This document shows positions 1 to 9,098 of a stretch of DNA of 64,000 nt, piece by piece (within the stretch, counting starts at the first letter, position 1; each line of letters opens with the position of its first letter). Location: contig REEK01000170.1 in NCBI GenBank assembly GCA_007695115.1, positions 62,001-126,000 on the forward strand. The letters are read 5' to 3'. A program made the translations under genes and the position numbers. The stretch comes from Sphaerobacteraceae bacterium. Lineage in GTDB: Bacteria; Chloroflexota; Chloroflexia; Thermomicrobiales; Thermomicrobiaceae. The notes under the pieces are model-generated. The model was not told the origin of the DNA and made no database searches. It saw only the letters and a list, made by a program, of their open reading frames with translations.

Positions 1-318
1 ACCCTGCTGTTCACCTGGCTGAGCCTGCTGCGGTGCAGCATTCGGATCACTGTGATACTGCGGCTCGGCAGGTGGCGGTGCTTGCGGTTGTTGTGCGTAT
101 TGCTGCTGCGGGTACTGCTGACCATACTGCTGCTGGCCGTACTGCTGCTGCTGTTCTTCCTGTTGCTGTTCTTCCTCTTCGTCTTCATCTCGTGCGGATT
201 CCTTGAACTCCCGGATTCCGCGACCGAGTGCACCACCAATCTCCGGCAGTTTACCTGCTCCAAAGATAATGATGACAATCACGAGGATGATGGCCAACTC
301 CCATGGGCCGATTGGCAT
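1..318 (-). CDS. tatA: Sec-independent translocase subunit TatA, 3' end beyond window
   Basis: Pore-forming subunit of the twin-arginine pathway, which exports folded proteins across the cytoplasmic membrane. The protein begins [20 protein letters not shown], a short N-terminal membrane helix, followed by the hallmark [21 protein letters not shown] (hinge and amphipathic helix, residues 19-39). An acidic stretch (about 44-51) then leads into a tail made of Gln, Tyr, Gly and Pro repeats ([15 protein letters not shown] and similar) that runs off the left edge, so at least 106 residues. The ATG at 318 follows an AGAGGAT site. The transporter protein at 57285 in this window has a twin-arginine signal and is a plausible client. 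The Q/Y-rich tail is much longer than in typical TatA. Confidence 0.9.
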   Translation of the reverse strand, partial: MPIGPWELAIILVIVIIIFGAGKLPEIGGALGRGIREFKESARDEDEEEEQQQEEQQQQYGQQQYGQQYPQQQYAQQPQAPPPAEPQYHSDPNAAPQQAQPGEQQG

Positions 319-371
319 ATTTCGGATCCTCTCATTCAATAACCCGCCAGCGCGACCACTTCTGGCTCGGG

Positions 372-377
372 ATTATA
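372..377 (-). promoter_or_regulatory. candidate -10 box of tatA
   Basis: On the minus strand the sequence reads GGTTATAATCCC, a perfect TATAAT about 54 bases before the tatA ATG. No good -35 box is present at 16-18 bases. Weak support only. Confidence 0.35.
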
Positions 378-464
378 ACCCATCCGGTTCTGCAAATCCT
401 AACCGGATTTCCTGCCCGGTAACGTCCCGTTCCGGTCTCGTTTCCACGAGCTCTTTACGAGGCG

Positions 465-2198
465 TTACGATCCACCAATACGCCACTCCGGTATCTGCCG
501 GACTCGATCCCCTGGATCAACCAGCGGCATCGGCTCTCCGACTTCTATCCGATCCGAAACAGCATAGTGGTAACGTGGATAGAATAATACCACCGCCGGA
601 ACTTGCTCAGCAAAAACCTGTTGGAATCCTTCGTAGTGCTCGTTCTGTTCCTCGATCGTCGAGGATTGTCTGGCGGCTACCAGATACTCGTCAGCGAGAG
701 TATCGGCAAACCCGGTGAAGTTCGAGCCGTCCTCGCCTCGTGATGAATGCCACATCTGAAACCCGTCCAGGCTTCCGGTAGATGTCCTCCACCCGTACAT
801 CGCAGCAGTAAACTGACGATTCTGCAGGGCCTGCTGGAGATCATCGTTGGACATCACCTGAACATCGACCGATATCCCGATATCGCGTAGTTGCTCCTGA
901 ATCAGGTTGGCCACAGCAATTCGCTGAGAGTCATCGCTATTGACGATGATCGGAACCAGGAAATACTCCCCATCCCGTTGTCGAATCTCGTCACCGTCCT
1001 GAAGATCCCACCCCTCCTGCTCCAGAAGCTCCTCTGCACGCTCAGGATCGAACTCTGCGTGGTCTCCGGGCTGATGGGCAGACGACATCACCGGGATCGG
1101 GCTGGAACCTCGATCGGCACCTCCGTCAAGAATCGACTCCAGGATCGCATCACGGTCGATTCCATGTTCGATTGCCATCCGGGTATTGACCTCGCGAAAA
1201 TGTGGGTGCCGAACATTGAAAAAGAGAGCCGTGTATCCGGAGAGTTCCGGGTCAAATATCTCCCCGGCGTCGTCGATATCGTCGTTCGCGTGAATCTCTT
1301 CGATCGGGATATACGAGATTCCGTCAACATCGCCGTCGAGAAACGCCGCCACCGCCTCCGGACGTGAGTCGTAATAGCGAAAAACCACTGGATCCAGTGC
1401 GTTTTCAGCAGGTTCCACTTGCTCGAAATGTATCTCCGCGGCGGAGTAGTCGATCTCCTGGATCGAGAACGCTCCACTGCCGATCAGTGAGGTATCCAGT
1501 TCAATATCGGCCAGATCCCCGGCCAGATATGACCCGAACTGATGACGAGGAAGAATCGGAAGCTTGAGGTAGTGGGCAAACCCAACATAGGGCTCCATCA
1601 ACTGGAACTCGATCGTATGGTCGTCAATCTGCGTCAGGGTGATCGGCTTCCAGAAGAGCGAGAGGTTTCGATCTCCCGGGAACTCCGGATCCTGCACCAG
1701 CGAGACGGTGAAGAGGACGTCAGTCGCCGTGATCGGCTCGCCGTCATGCCAGCGAGCCTCAGGGTCCAGTTCGATCGTGTGTGTCTGTCCATCTGTCGAC
1801 ACCGTCCACTCCGCTGCTAGATCAGGCACCGGATCGCCGCGCTCATCGGCTTGCATCAGCGAGCGGTACAGCATGGCGGCAACCGATCGCTCGGAAGCCG
1901 ATTCAGCGAGCAAAGGATTCAATGATCGAGGAAACCCGACTGTCGCCTCAACATATGTCAGATCCTGTGGTTCATCAACGACCGGAGTCTCGGACCCTTC
2001 AACGTCAGATTGCTCGGCAAGGTTCTGATCGTCTTCAACGAGGCCAGTCCCAAACTCCCTGATCTCGCCGTAGAAGATCACCGCGATCGCAACGATCACA
2101 ACAAGAAACCCCACAATGATCGCCGAAAACACGGCGACACGATTGCGGGGTTCATGATCGTTACGAGGCGTGGGAGGACGACGTGTCTGACTCACCAC
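465..2198 (-). CDS. peptide/oligopeptide ABC transporter substrate-binding protein (SBP family 5)
   Basis: Extracytoplasmic binding protein of the DppA/OppA type, 577 residues. A basic N-terminus is followed by one hydrophobic segment (about residues 23-43) with no lipobox Cys, so it is probably an uncleaved membrane anchor. The mature part has family-5 features: DLTYVEATVGFPRSLNPLLAE, then AAEWTVSTDGQTHTIELDP and WHDGEPITATDVLFT, the conserved region around residues 130-150. It starts with GTG at 2198, nine bases after GGAGAGG, 21 bases downstream of secG, so it is probably co-transcribed with secG and tpiA. No permease or ATPase gene is adjacent, so the partner transporter must be elsewhere. 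The substrate cannot be told from sequence. Confidence 0.85.
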   Translation of the reverse strand: MVSQTRRPPTPRNDHEPRNRVAVFSAIIVGFLVVIVAIAVIFYGEIREFGTGLVEDDQNLAEQSDVEGSETPVVDEPQDLTYVEATVGFPRSLNPLLAESASERSVAAMLYRSLMQADERGDPVPDLAAEWTVSTDGQTHTIELDPEARWHDGEPITATDVLFTVSLVQDPEFPGDRNLSLFWKPITLTQIDDHTIEFQLMEPYVGFAHYLKLPILPRHQFGSYLAGDLADIELDTSLIGSGAFSIQEIDYSAAEIHFEQVEPAENALDPVVFRYYDSRPEAVAAFLDGDVDGISYIPIEEIHANDDIDDAGEIFDPELSGYTALFFNVRHPHFREVNTRMAIEHGIDRDAILESILDGGADRGSSPIPVMSSAHQPGDHAEFDPERAEELLEQEGWDLQDGDEIRQRDGEYFLVPIIVNSDDSQRIAVANLIQEQLRDIGISVDVQVMSNDDLQQALQNRQFTAAMYGWRTSTGSLDGFQMWHSSRGEDGSNFTGFADTLADEYLVAARQSSTIEEQNEHYEGFQQVFAEQVPAVVLFYPRYHYAVSDRIEVGEPMPLVDPGDRVRQIPEWRIGGS

Positions 2199-2219
2199 TG
2201 TAAAAAGCCTCTCCGGCGA

Positions 2220-2441
2220 TTACAGTACGAAGCTTGCCAGCAACGCCAGAGCGAAGAATACGAACGCAATCCCAATCGTGAACTGGAACAACAACTTCTC
2301 GAACCCACGGCGGGTTCGCTGGACAGACATGTTATCGCCGCCGAACGCACTGCCGAGACCACCACCACGAGCTTGCAGCAGGATGGCCCCAATCAGAACG
2401 ATCGAAACGAGCATCATCGCCAGATAAATCGCGACTTCCAT
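2220..2441 (-). CDS. secG: preprotein translocase subunit SecG
   Basis: Small accessory subunit of the SecYEG channel, 73 residues, two membrane helices (about 3-20 and 52-72) separated by the family loop with LQARGGGLGSAFGG. Length and topology are those of SecG. It lies 66 bases downstream of tpiA in the same direction, an arrangement seen in many bacteria. The loop also carries a basic patch (QRTRRGFEK) before the second helix. Confidence 0.93.
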   Translation of the reverse strand: MEVAIYLAMMLVSIVLIGAILLQARGGGLGSAFGGDNMSVQRTRRGFEKLLFQFTIGIAFVFFALALLASFVL

Positions 2442-2507
2442 GTAGAAAAATCCTCCGAAAACTCAGTCAATTTCAACTGAGACTATATCATCACAGCGGT
2501 TGACCAA

Positions 2508-3281
2508 TCAATTCTCACCACTACCAGCGGCGGCGCGAATTATGGCGACGAACTCGCCGGCATCCAGGCTCGCTCCGCCGACCAGCGCTCCATCGACGTC
2601 CGGGCAAGCCATCAACTCGTCAGCGTTCGACCCTTTGACGCTACCGCCGTATTGAATCTGGACACCATCTCCGGCAGTGGACCCATGAAGAGCACCAATC
2701 GTAGATCGGACAAATGCCGCCATTTCCTGAGCATCGTCAGCCGACGCTGCCACACCGGTTCCAATCGCCCAGACTGGCTCATAGGCGATGACGACGCGCG
2801 ACATGTCGGCCTGAGTGATCCCCGCTAGCGCGCTCCGCAGCTGTCGCTCAACAACGGCGTTCGCGTTGCCGGCTTCTCGCTCTTCCAGCGTCTCCCCCAC
2901 GCAAAGGATTGGGGACAGGCTGGTCCGGAGAACGGCCTCAAGTCGAGCCGCCACTGCAGCATCATCTTCACCCAGGATGTGTCGTCGCTCGCTGTGACCC
3001 AGAACCACATGAGAGCAGAGCGGCGCAAGCATCGACGGCGAAACCTCGCCGGTAAATGCCCCAGAATCCTCGTGATAGCATGTCTGAGCGCCGACGGAGA
3101 TCCCCGAGCCGCTTAGCGCGTCCCGCACCGGAACAATCCAGGGAAAGGGCGGGATCAGGACCCGGTCTACACCGTCGAACTTGGCAGCGCCTTCACGTAC
3201 CTGGCTGGCCAGCGAGACAGCCTCATCCAGGCTCGTGTTCATCTTCCAGTTTCCGGCGATGATGGATCTTCGTGTACTCAT
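2508..3281 (-). CDS. tpiA: triosephosphate isomerase
   Basis: Interconverts dihydroxyacetone phosphate and glyceraldehyde 3-phosphate. The 257-residue protein starts MSTRRSIIAGNWKMN, giving the substrate-contacting Asn and Lys. It has the catalytic-His motif VVLGHSERR, the catalytic Glu in AYEPVWAIGTG, and the phosphate-binding YGGSVKGSNA near the C-terminus. The ATG at 3281 is preceded by GGGGAGTAACCAT. In-frame upstream codons read into the end of pgk and have no ribosome site. It starts four bases after the pgk stop, so translation is probably coupled. Confidence 0.97.
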   Translation of the reverse strand: MSTRRSIIAGNWKMNTSLDEAVSLASQVREGAAKFDGVDRVLIPPFPWIVPVRDALSGSGISVGAQTCYHEDSGAFTGEVSPSMLAPLCSHVVLGHSERRHILGEDDAAVAARLEAVLRTSLSPILCVGETLEEREAGNANAVVERQLRSALAGITQADMSRVVIAYEPVWAIGTGVAASADDAQEMAAFVRSTIGALHGSTAGDGVQIQYGGSVKGSNADELMACPDVDGALVGGASLDAGEFVAIIRAAAGSGEN

Positions 3282-3285
3282 ATGG

Positions 3286-4476
3286 TTACTCCCCATCCTG
3301 TCGCTCGAGTACCGCGACACCAGGCAATGTCTTGCCTTCCAGAAATTCGAGTGAAGCCCCGCCACCGGTCGAAATATGCGAGATCTTGCTGGCGAGCCCC
3401 ATTTGCTCAACCGCAGCAACCGAGTCACCGCCACCGATCAGACTGTAGGAATCTGATTCAGCAACGACGTTTGCGATCGCTCTTGTTCCGGAAGCAAACT
3501 GCTCAAGTTCGAAGACACCCATCGGTCCATTCCAGACGATCGTCTTCGCCCCAGCGAGCGCATCGCTGAAAGATGTGATCGTCTCCGGGCCGATATCGAG
3601 CATCATCTCGTTCGATTCGAACTCACCCATTCTCGCAACCCTGGAATCGGTATCCGCGCTGAATTCAGTTGCTACGACACCGTCCGTCGGGATCATCAAC
3701 TCGACACCCTGAGAGGTCGCCCGCTGCATGAGATCACGTGCGGTGGCGACGTTATCGTCCTCAACCAGTGAAGCTCCCACGTCGTTGCCGGCCGCCTTCA
3801 GGAACGTGTTGGCCATTCCTCCTCCGATCAGCAGTCGCTGTGCTCGTCCCATGAGGCTCTCGATTACCGCAATCTTGTCAGAGACCTTGGCTCCACCAAG
3901 AATCACGACAAACGGCGAATCAGCATCGGTCAGCACCCAGGAGAGTGCTTTGACTTCCTTCTCCATGAGCAAGCCAGCTGCTGACGGCAACAGTTCTGCC
4001 ACGCCGACCGTTGAGGCATGGGCACGATGGGCGGCTCCGAATGCATCAGAGACGTAAAAGTCCGCCAGTTCTGCCAGTTCACGAGCCAGCGCGGGATCGT
4101 TCTTCTCCTCGCGCGGATCGAATCTGAGGTTTTCGATCAAACCGACGTCGCCCGGTTTCAGATCCTCTACCATCTTGCGTGCGGCTGGCCCGGTGATCTC
4201 GCGGGCATAGCTGACCTCTCGGTTCAGCAACGATCCAACCTGCGCGGCAACCGGTCTCAGTCGCAGTTCCTCCCGGACTTCGCCTTTCGGGCGCCCAAGG
4301 TGAGACATCAGGATGACGGCCGCGCCACCGTCAACGAGTCTCTGGATCGTCGGAATCGTCGATCTGATGCGCGTATCGTCTGTAATTCGCCCGTCGCGCA
4401 GGGGCACGTTGAAATCTGCCCGAACCAGCACGCGCTTGCCATCGAAATCCAGATCATCCAGTGTTCGAATCGTCAC
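3286..4476 (-). CDS. pgk: phosphoglycerate kinase
   Basis: Transfers the acyl phosphate of 1,3-bisphosphoglycerate to ADP. The N-terminal domain has RVLVRADFNVPLRDG and the substrate motif LMSHLGRPKG. The nucleotide domain has VILGGAKVSDKI, WNGPMGVFE and the C-terminal IGGGDSVAA and STGGGASLEFLEGK. It has 396 residues, normal for the family. The start is the GTG at 4476, five bases after AGGAGGTG. An upstream ATG at 4623 would add residues that overlap gap and have no homology. Confidence 0.97.
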   Translation of the reverse strand: MTIRTLDDLDFDGKRVLVRADFNVPLRDGRITDDTRIRSTIPTIQRLVDGGAAVILMSHLGRPKGEVREELRLRPVAAQVGSLLNREVSYAREITGPAARKMVEDLKPGDVGLIENLRFDPREEKNDPALARELAELADFYVSDAFGAAHRAHASTVGVAELLPSAAGLLMEKEVKALSWVLTDADSPFVVILGGAKVSDKIAVIESLMGRAQRLLIGGGMANTFLKAAGNDVGASLVEDDNVATARDLMQRATSQGVELMIPTDGVVATEFSADTDSRVARMGEFESNEMMLDIGPETITSFSDALAGAKTIVWNGPMGVFELEQFASGTRAIANVVAESDSYSLIGGGDSVAAVEQMGLASKISHISTGGGASLEFLEGKTLPGVAVLERQDGE

Positions 4477-4530
4477 GGGTACACCTCCTGAGTGTCGAAC
4501 CGGTGCTCCACCCGGGTAACTACACGAAAC

Positions 4531-4551
4531 GGGCGCCACAGTGTGACGCCC
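4531..4551 (-). promoter_or_regulatory. intercistronic hairpin between gap and pgk
   Basis: The 124-base gap between the gap stop and the pgk start holds a 10-base-pair stem (GGGCGTCACA paired with TGTGGCGCCC, one G-U pair) with a minimal loop, followed by GTTTCGTG. It could act as a partial terminator or an mRNA stabiliser that sets the gap:pgk ratio. The T-run is too weak for a firm terminator call. Confidence 0.45.
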
Positions 4552-4600
4552 GCCGCTACTTCCCTGATGGTCCAGCAAAAGCCGGTCCAGACGGGTTGAA

Positions 4601-5617
4601 CTACTCGGCGCCGGCTGCAGCAACCATTGCAGTCAGGTCTGCCACCCGGCAGGCATAGCCCCACTCGTTGTCGTACCAGGCGATGACCTTCACAAGGTTG
4701 TCGCCCATGACCATGGTCGAGAGGCCATCGATGATCGCCGAGTGCGGGTCCATCCGGAAATCGGTGGAAACAAGCGGTTCGTCGGTGTAATCGAGAATAC
4801 CGGCGAGATCGCCCTCGGCAGCTGTCTTGAACGTGTTGTTCAGATCTTCGACTGAGGTGCCCTTCTCGACTTCGCATACGAAATCGACGAGCGAGACGGT
4901 TGGCGTGGGCACACGCAGCGCGAAACCGTCGAACTTGCCCTTGAGCTCCGGAATAACCAGCGCGACTGCTCGTGCGGCCCCGGTTGAAGTCGGAATGATG
5001 TTCATCGCTCCAGCGCGAGCACGCCGAAGGTCTGAATGCTGGGCGTCGAGGATTACCTGATCATTCGTGTAGGAGTGGACCGTCGTCATGAAACCACGCT
5101 TGATGCCGTAGTGGTCGTTGACGATCTTGGCCACCGGCGCCAGACAGTTCGTGGTGCAGGATGCATTGGAAATGATGTGGTGGTTCGCATGATCGTACTG
5201 ATCTTCATTGACACCGAGCACCACGGTGAAGTCTTCGTTCTTGCCGGGTGCGCTGATGATGACCTTCTTGGCGCCAGCAGTGATATGCGCACGGGCCTTT
5301 TCTGCGTCGGTGAACAGACCGGTCGATTCAATGACGATTTCGACGTCGTTGTCGCCCCACGGGAGCGCAGCCGGGTCTCGCTCGGAGAACACCTTGATCT
5401 CGTTGCCATCGATCACCAGCGAGTCGTCAGTTGACTCGACATCAGCATCGAAGCCACCGTATGTGGAGTCGTACTTGAGCAGATGAGCCAGTGAATGTGG
5501 GCTGCTCAGGTCATTGACGGCAACGACTTCGATGTCCCCGTCATACTCATACATGATCGCCTTGACCAGCTGGCGGCCAATGCGTCCGAATCCGTTGATT
5601 CCAATCCGCGTCGTCAT
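4601..5617 (-). CDS. gap: glyceraldehyde-3-phosphate dehydrogenase, type I
   Basis: Oxidises and phosphorylates glyceraldehyde 3-phosphate with NAD(P). The 338-residue protein has the Rossmann start [17 protein letters not shown] and the catalytic Cys motif [16 protein letters not shown]. It also has the phosphate-site region [20 protein letters not shown] and the C-terminal [15 protein letters not shown]. Its ATG at 5617 overlaps the last four bases of yvcK (ATGA), so the two are translationally coupled. It is the first glycolytic gene of the yvcK-gap-pgk-tpiA-secG unit. Confidence 0.97.
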   Translation of the reverse strand: MTTRIGINGFGRIGRQLVKAIMYEYDGDIEVVAVNDLSSPHSLAHLLKYDSTYGGFDADVESTDDSLVIDGNEIKVFSERDPAALPWGDNDVEIVIESTGLFTDAEKARAHITAGAKKVIISAPGKNEDFTVVLGVNEDQYDHANHHIISNASCTTNCLAPVAKIVNDHYGIKRGFMTTVHSYTNDQVILDAQHSDLRRARAGAMNIIPTSTGAARAVALVIPELKGKFDGFALRVPTPTVSLVDFVCEVEKGTSVEDLNNTFKTAAEGDLAGILDYTDEPLVSTDFRMDPHSAIIDGLSTMVMGDNLVKVIAWYDNEWGYACRVADLTAMVAAAGAE

Positions 5618-7053
5618 CGTCGAACCTCCCTGGTGATCGGGTTGGGCACCGGTCCGGAAGTCCCGTGACCGCCTTGCCCTGACTCCGAGTATCGTTCGTG
5701 CCGGCCATTCTGGCCAGTATGCTCCTTGTATCGTGCATCAGACTCTGAACTACTGTGTCGATGCTCGCGAGCCAGCTGAATCAGCGCCCGCGCGAGTTTG
5801 CCGGGATCGTGTCTCAACGGAAATTCCGGATTCACGACATCTTCCAGCACGACACGTACCGAATCATCGAGCTTCTCCAGCCCGCCGAGTCCTACCTCTC
5901 GCACTGACCATTCCGGCTTGATCAGTGCCTGGGCTGGTTCCAGATTACTGTTGATCAGAACATGGTCCACAACCCCGCGGCCGACATGTTCTTCGAGCGC
6001 AACTACATGGTCAACGGCTTCGAAGTCGTCAGTCTCCCCGCGCTGTGTCGCGACGTTGCAAACGTAAACGGTTGCCGCATTCGAGGCCTTGATTGCTTCA
6101 GGAAGACGATCGACCAGCAAGTTGGGCAATACCGATGTGTACAAGCTGCCGGGGCCAAGAATGATCAGGTCAGCAGACAGAATAGAAAGGAGCGCCGGAT
6201 CATATGGAGACGGATTTGCCGGGTCAAGATAGACAGATGAAATCTTCTGCCGCTCTTCCACGATCGCCGATTCACCACGAATCTCGCGCCCGTCATCCAT
6301 CTTCGCACAGACCGTAATGTTTTCGAGTGAAGAAGGCATAACTTTCCCGCGAACTGCCAGAACGCGAGAGCTCTCGGCAACAGCCTGCTCGAAACTTCCA
6401 GAAACCTGGGTCAGTGCCGTGATGAAGAGGTTCCCGAAGCTATGGCCGTCCAGCGCCGAGCCTTCCTGCTCGAACCGGTACTGGAACAGATCACTCATCA
6501 ACGTTTCAGAGTCTGCCAGCGCCACAATACAGTTTCGGATGTCACCAGGTGGCGGCATATTGAACTCGGTGCGCAGCCGGCCGGAGCTACCACCATCATC
6601 ACCCACGGTGACGACCGCAGTGATATCGATATCATGTGTCTTGAGACCCCGGAGAAGCGTCGATAGCCCCGTCCCACCGCCAATTGCAACCACTCGCAAC
6701 TCGGGCTGACTTGGGCCAAACCGATGCGCCTGGATGATCTCAGCAAGTGGTTGATTCGGTCCAGAACTCGCGTCCCAGAATGGCGCAAGCAGCGAACGGC
6801 TTAGCTGGTAGAAGCCACCAATAATAAACACGATGCCGACGCTGACCATGATCAACTCGCGATATGGGTGCGGAATGAACTGAAGAGTTATCGTTTGTAC
6901 GAAGTTTGTCAGTCCGGCGGGTACGTCGTAGTTCCGATACAGCCAGGCCAGAGCCATGGCAATAGCAAGGCTCGTGAGCACCAGGCCCAGCAACAGGGCA
7001 GCTATCCACCGCTTAACTGCCATACCCGGCCGAAGCCACATGCGAAGATTCAT
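5614..7053 (-). CDS. yvcK: YvcK/CofD-like gluconeogenesis factor with N-terminal membrane domain
   Basis: YvcK proteins bind UDP-sugars and influence carbon flux and cell-wall precursor supply. The first about 90 residues hold two hydrophobic segments (about 14-37 and 66-84). The soluble domain begins with [20 protein letters not shown], followed by [14 protein letters not shown] and [15 protein letters not shown], all typical of the family. Total length is 479 residues against about 320 for the soluble Bacillus type; the extra length is the membrane domain and a polar tail. It overlaps gap by four bases. Its promoter is in the shared region with nusA (see 7089-7118). Confidence 0.93.
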   Translation of the reverse strand: MNLRMWLRPGMAVKRWIAALLLGLVLTSLAIAMALAWLYRNYDVPAGLTNFVQTITLQFIPHPYRELIMVSVGIVFIIGGFYQLSRSLLAPFWDASSGPNQPLAEIIQAHRFGPSQPELRVVAIGGGTGLSTLLRGLKTHDIDITAVVTVGDDGGSSGRLRTEFNMPPPGDIRNCIVALADSETLMSDLFQYRFEQEGSALDGHSFGNLFITALTQVSGSFEQAVAESSRVLAVRGKVMPSSLENITVCAKMDDGREIRGESAIVEERQKISSVYLDPANPSPYDPALLSILSADLIILGPGSLYTSVLPNLLVDRLPEAIKASNAATVYVCNVATQRGETDDFEAVDHVVALEEHVGRGVVDHVLINSNLEPAQALIKPEWSVREVGLGGLEKLDDSVRVVLEDVVNPEFPLRHDPGKLARALIQLAREHRHSSSESDARYKEHTGQNGRHERYSESGQGGHGTSGPVPNPITREVRR

Positions 7054-7088
7054 GGTTGCCTTTCTTGCGGCTTCGCGACGCAGCCTGA

Positions 7089-7106
7089 GAGGGCAAAATT
7101 GCCCTC
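7089..7106. promoter_or_regulatory. 18-base inverted repeat at the yvcK transcription start
   Basis: Two perfect 8-base arms, GAGGGCAA and TTGCCCTC, are separated by AA. On the minus strand the repeat lies just downstream of the yvcK -10 box, covering the expected +1. This is the position of a repressor operator, or of a hairpin at the mRNA 5' end. Confidence 0.45.
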
Positions 7107-7109
7107 GCG

Positions 7110-7118
7110 ATTATAGCA
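7110..7118 (-). promoter_or_regulatory. extended -10 promoter of the yvcK-gap-pgk-tpiA unit
   Basis: The minus strand reads TGCTATAAT, a perfect extended -10 element, 57 bases before the yvcK ATG. No recognisable -35 hexamer lies upstream, as expected for extended -10 promoters. Confidence 0.6.
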
Positions 7119-7181
7119 TGCAATCCCGCATTTCCCGGGCCGCAATCTGTCGAGAGGCGGCTGTGAGGAATTGAGCATATC

Positions 7182-7190
7182 TGCTATAAT
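7182..7190 (+). promoter_or_regulatory. extended -10 promoter of the nusA-infB unit
   Basis: The plus strand reads TGCTATAAT, the same extended -10 as the divergent yvcK promoter 70 bases away. The -35 region is poor. Transcription would begin near 7197, giving a leader of about 150 bases before nusA. Confidence 0.6.
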
Positions 7191-7220
7191 CGAAGACGGA
7201 ATTGAGATTGCCCGAGGTGG

Positions 7221-7246
7221 AGTGGGCACTGCCCACTTTAATTTTT
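7221..7246 (+). terminator. leader hairpin with U-tract upstream of nusA (possible attenuator)
   Basis: AGTGGGCA and TGCCCACT pair perfectly around a single C and are followed by TTTAATTTTT. It lies between the nusA promoter and the nusA start, so it looks like an intrinsic terminator inside the leader. A NusA-responsive attenuator would make sense for an operon encoding NusA itself; that function is inferred. Confidence 0.5.
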
Positions 7247-7350
7247 GCCCGAAATCCGGTGCAATTTCTTGCCAGACCCGATCTCCCTTGTCCTGACGTC
7301 GCGTCGTCATTGCCTCCGGGAGACAACTGAATATGGAGGTTCTTTCCCCG

Positions 7351-8676
7351 ATGAAAAGTGATTTCTACACCGCAATCGCCCAGATCGCCGCAGAACGAGG
7401 AATTCCGCGTGAAGCGGTCGTCTCGTCAGTCGAGCATGCACTGCAGACAGTCTATAAGAAGATGACCGGTTCTGAAGAAGAAGTCGAAGTGGATATGGAC
7501 TCTGATTCCGGTCAGATCAGGATCTACGTCGCGCTTCAGGTCGTCGAACAGGACGCCGAAGAACTCGGTACAAACGACGTCCGTGTCGAAGATGCCCGTG
7601 CTACCCATCCGGAAGCAGTTGTTGGCGACACGATTCGTCTCGACAAGACCCCGAAGAACTTCGGTCGTATTGCTGCGCAGACCGCAAAGCAGGTCGTGCT
7701 CCAGCGTATCCGCGATTATGAGCGCGATAGCGTCCATTCGGAATACATCGACCGCGTCGGTGAGGTGCTCAACGGAATCGTCCAGCGAGCCGATCCTCGG
7801 GCGGTCATCATAGATCTCGGCAAAGCAGAAGCCGTCATGCCAGCCCGTGAGCAGGTTCCCACCGAGCGGTATCGCCCGGGGCAGCGCCTGAAGGTTTATC
7901 TGCTGGAAGTAAACCGGGACACTCGTGGTCCGCAGGTTATTGTTTCCCGGACCCATGCGCAGCTTATCAAGCGATTGTTCGAACTCGAAGTACCGGAAAT
8001 CTTCTCAGGTGCGGTCGAGATCATGGCCGTCGCCCGTGAGCCAGGCCTGCGATCCAAGGTCGCCGTGGTCGGTCGTCAGGAGAAGGTTGACCCGGTCGGA
8101 TCGTGCGTCGGTATTCGCGGCGTTCGAATCCAGAACATCGTCAACGAGCTCTACGGCGAGAAGATCGACGTCATCGAATGGTCTCCGGACGTTCAGACGT
8201 TCATTTCGAACGCCTTGAGTCCGGCCAAGCCGATCAGCGTTACGCTAAATGAAGACGAGCACGTTGCGCGAGTGATCGTTCCGGTCGACCAGATGTCTCT
8301 GGCAATCGGCAAAGACGGTCAGAACGCTCGACTCGCCTACAAACTCACCGGATGGCGCATCGATATCAAGGATCCGGAAACGCTGCGCGGGGAAGACGGA
8401 GAGTTCTTCTTCCAGCCATCATCCGGTATTGGCGAGGTCCCGGACGATCTGATGGGGTTTGGTCGACAGCCACGGCTAGTTCGCCCAGATGGAACCTTCA
8501 GTATTCGTGACCGCGAGTTCGGACCACTTCCGCATGACCTCGTCGCAATGAGTGTGGACGTTGAAGTCATCGACGAAGAGGTCCACGTCTACTACAACCG
8601 TGAACTTCGAGCCCGGTTCGAGTTCGAGACCGGCCAGGAACTGTCGCTTTCTGAGGAAGAGAGTAGTCAGGTCTAG
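7351..8676 (+). CDS. nusA: transcription termination/antitermination protein NusA
   Basis: Binds RNA polymerase and modulates pausing, termination and antitermination. The N-terminal domain (about 1-125) begins MKSDFYTAIAQIAAERGIPR. The S1 domain (about 130-200) includes GIVQRADPRAVIIDLGKAEAVMP, and two KH domains follow, with VGSCVGIRGVRIQNIVNEL and IGKDGQNARLAYKLTGWRIDI. It has 441 residues, without the acidic repeats of E. coli NusA. I chose ATG 7351, ten bases after GGAGGT; ATG 7333 has only a weaker site. First gene of the translation block. Confidence 0.96.
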   Translation: MKSDFYTAIAQIAAERGIPREAVVSSVEHALQTVYKKMTGSEEEVEVDMDSDSGQIRIYVALQVVEQDAEELGTNDVRVEDARATHPEAVVGDTIRLDKTPKNFGRIAAQTAKQVVLQRIRDYERDSVHSEYIDRVGEVLNGIVQRADPRAVIIDLGKAEAVMPAREQVPTERYRPGQRLKVYLLEVNRDTRGPQVIVSRTHAQLIKRLFELEVPEIFSGAVEIMAVAREPGLRSKVAVVGRQEKVDPVGSCVGIRGVRIQNIVNELYGEKIDVIEWSPDVQTFISNALSPAKPISVTLNEDEHVARVIVPVDQMSLAIGKDGQNARLAYKLTGWRIDIKDPETLRGEDGEFFFQPSSGIGEVPDDLMGFGRQPRLVRPDGTFSIRDREFGPLPHDLVAMSVDVEVIDEEVHVYYNRELRARFEFETGQELSLSEEESSQV

Positions 8677-8727
8677 TGCGCCGGAGTCTCGGTATTCGAC
8701 CGTGTTTCGGCCGAAGCTGAGGAAAAG

Positions 8728-9048
8728 ATGTCCGAGAATACCGGAGCGACGCAACGCAAACGCGGACAGAGACGTCCGAAACATGTTCCACAGCGAACCT
8801 GTGTTGCCTGTCGCGAGAAAGAAGCAAAACGAGCATTTGTCCGGATAGTCCGGACGCCGGAGAAGACGGTCGAGATCGACCCGACCGGCAAGAAGAACGG
8901 GCGCGGCGCCTACTTGTGTACTCGTCGCTCGTGCTGGGATAAAGCCGTCACAGGAAAAGTGCTGGAACGAGCACTGAACGTGACGATTGACCAGGCAACA
9001 CGAGATAGCTTGCACAGATACGCTGATCACCATTTCCGCGACGAGTAA
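8728..9048 (+). CDS. ylxR: YlxR family RNA-binding protein
   Basis: Small basic protein, 106 residues, encoded between nusA and infB as in many bacteria. It has the family core PQRTCVACREKEAKRAFVRIVRT and GRGAYLCTRRSCWDKA, with three conserved Cys-containing patches. YlxR (RnpM in Bacillus) has been reported to bind RNase P RNA and affect its activity. The N-terminal about 20 residues are a basic extension. Confidence 0.9.
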   Translation: MSENTGATQRKRGQRRPKHVPQRTCVACREKEAKRAFVRIVRTPEKTVEIDPTGKKNGRGAYLCTRRSCWDKAVTGKVLERALNVTIDQATRDSLHRYADHHFRDE

Positions 9049-9098
9049 CGCGTGACCGCGGGTGCCGCGCTCCAGCAATAAGCATGGAGGTCCTACAT

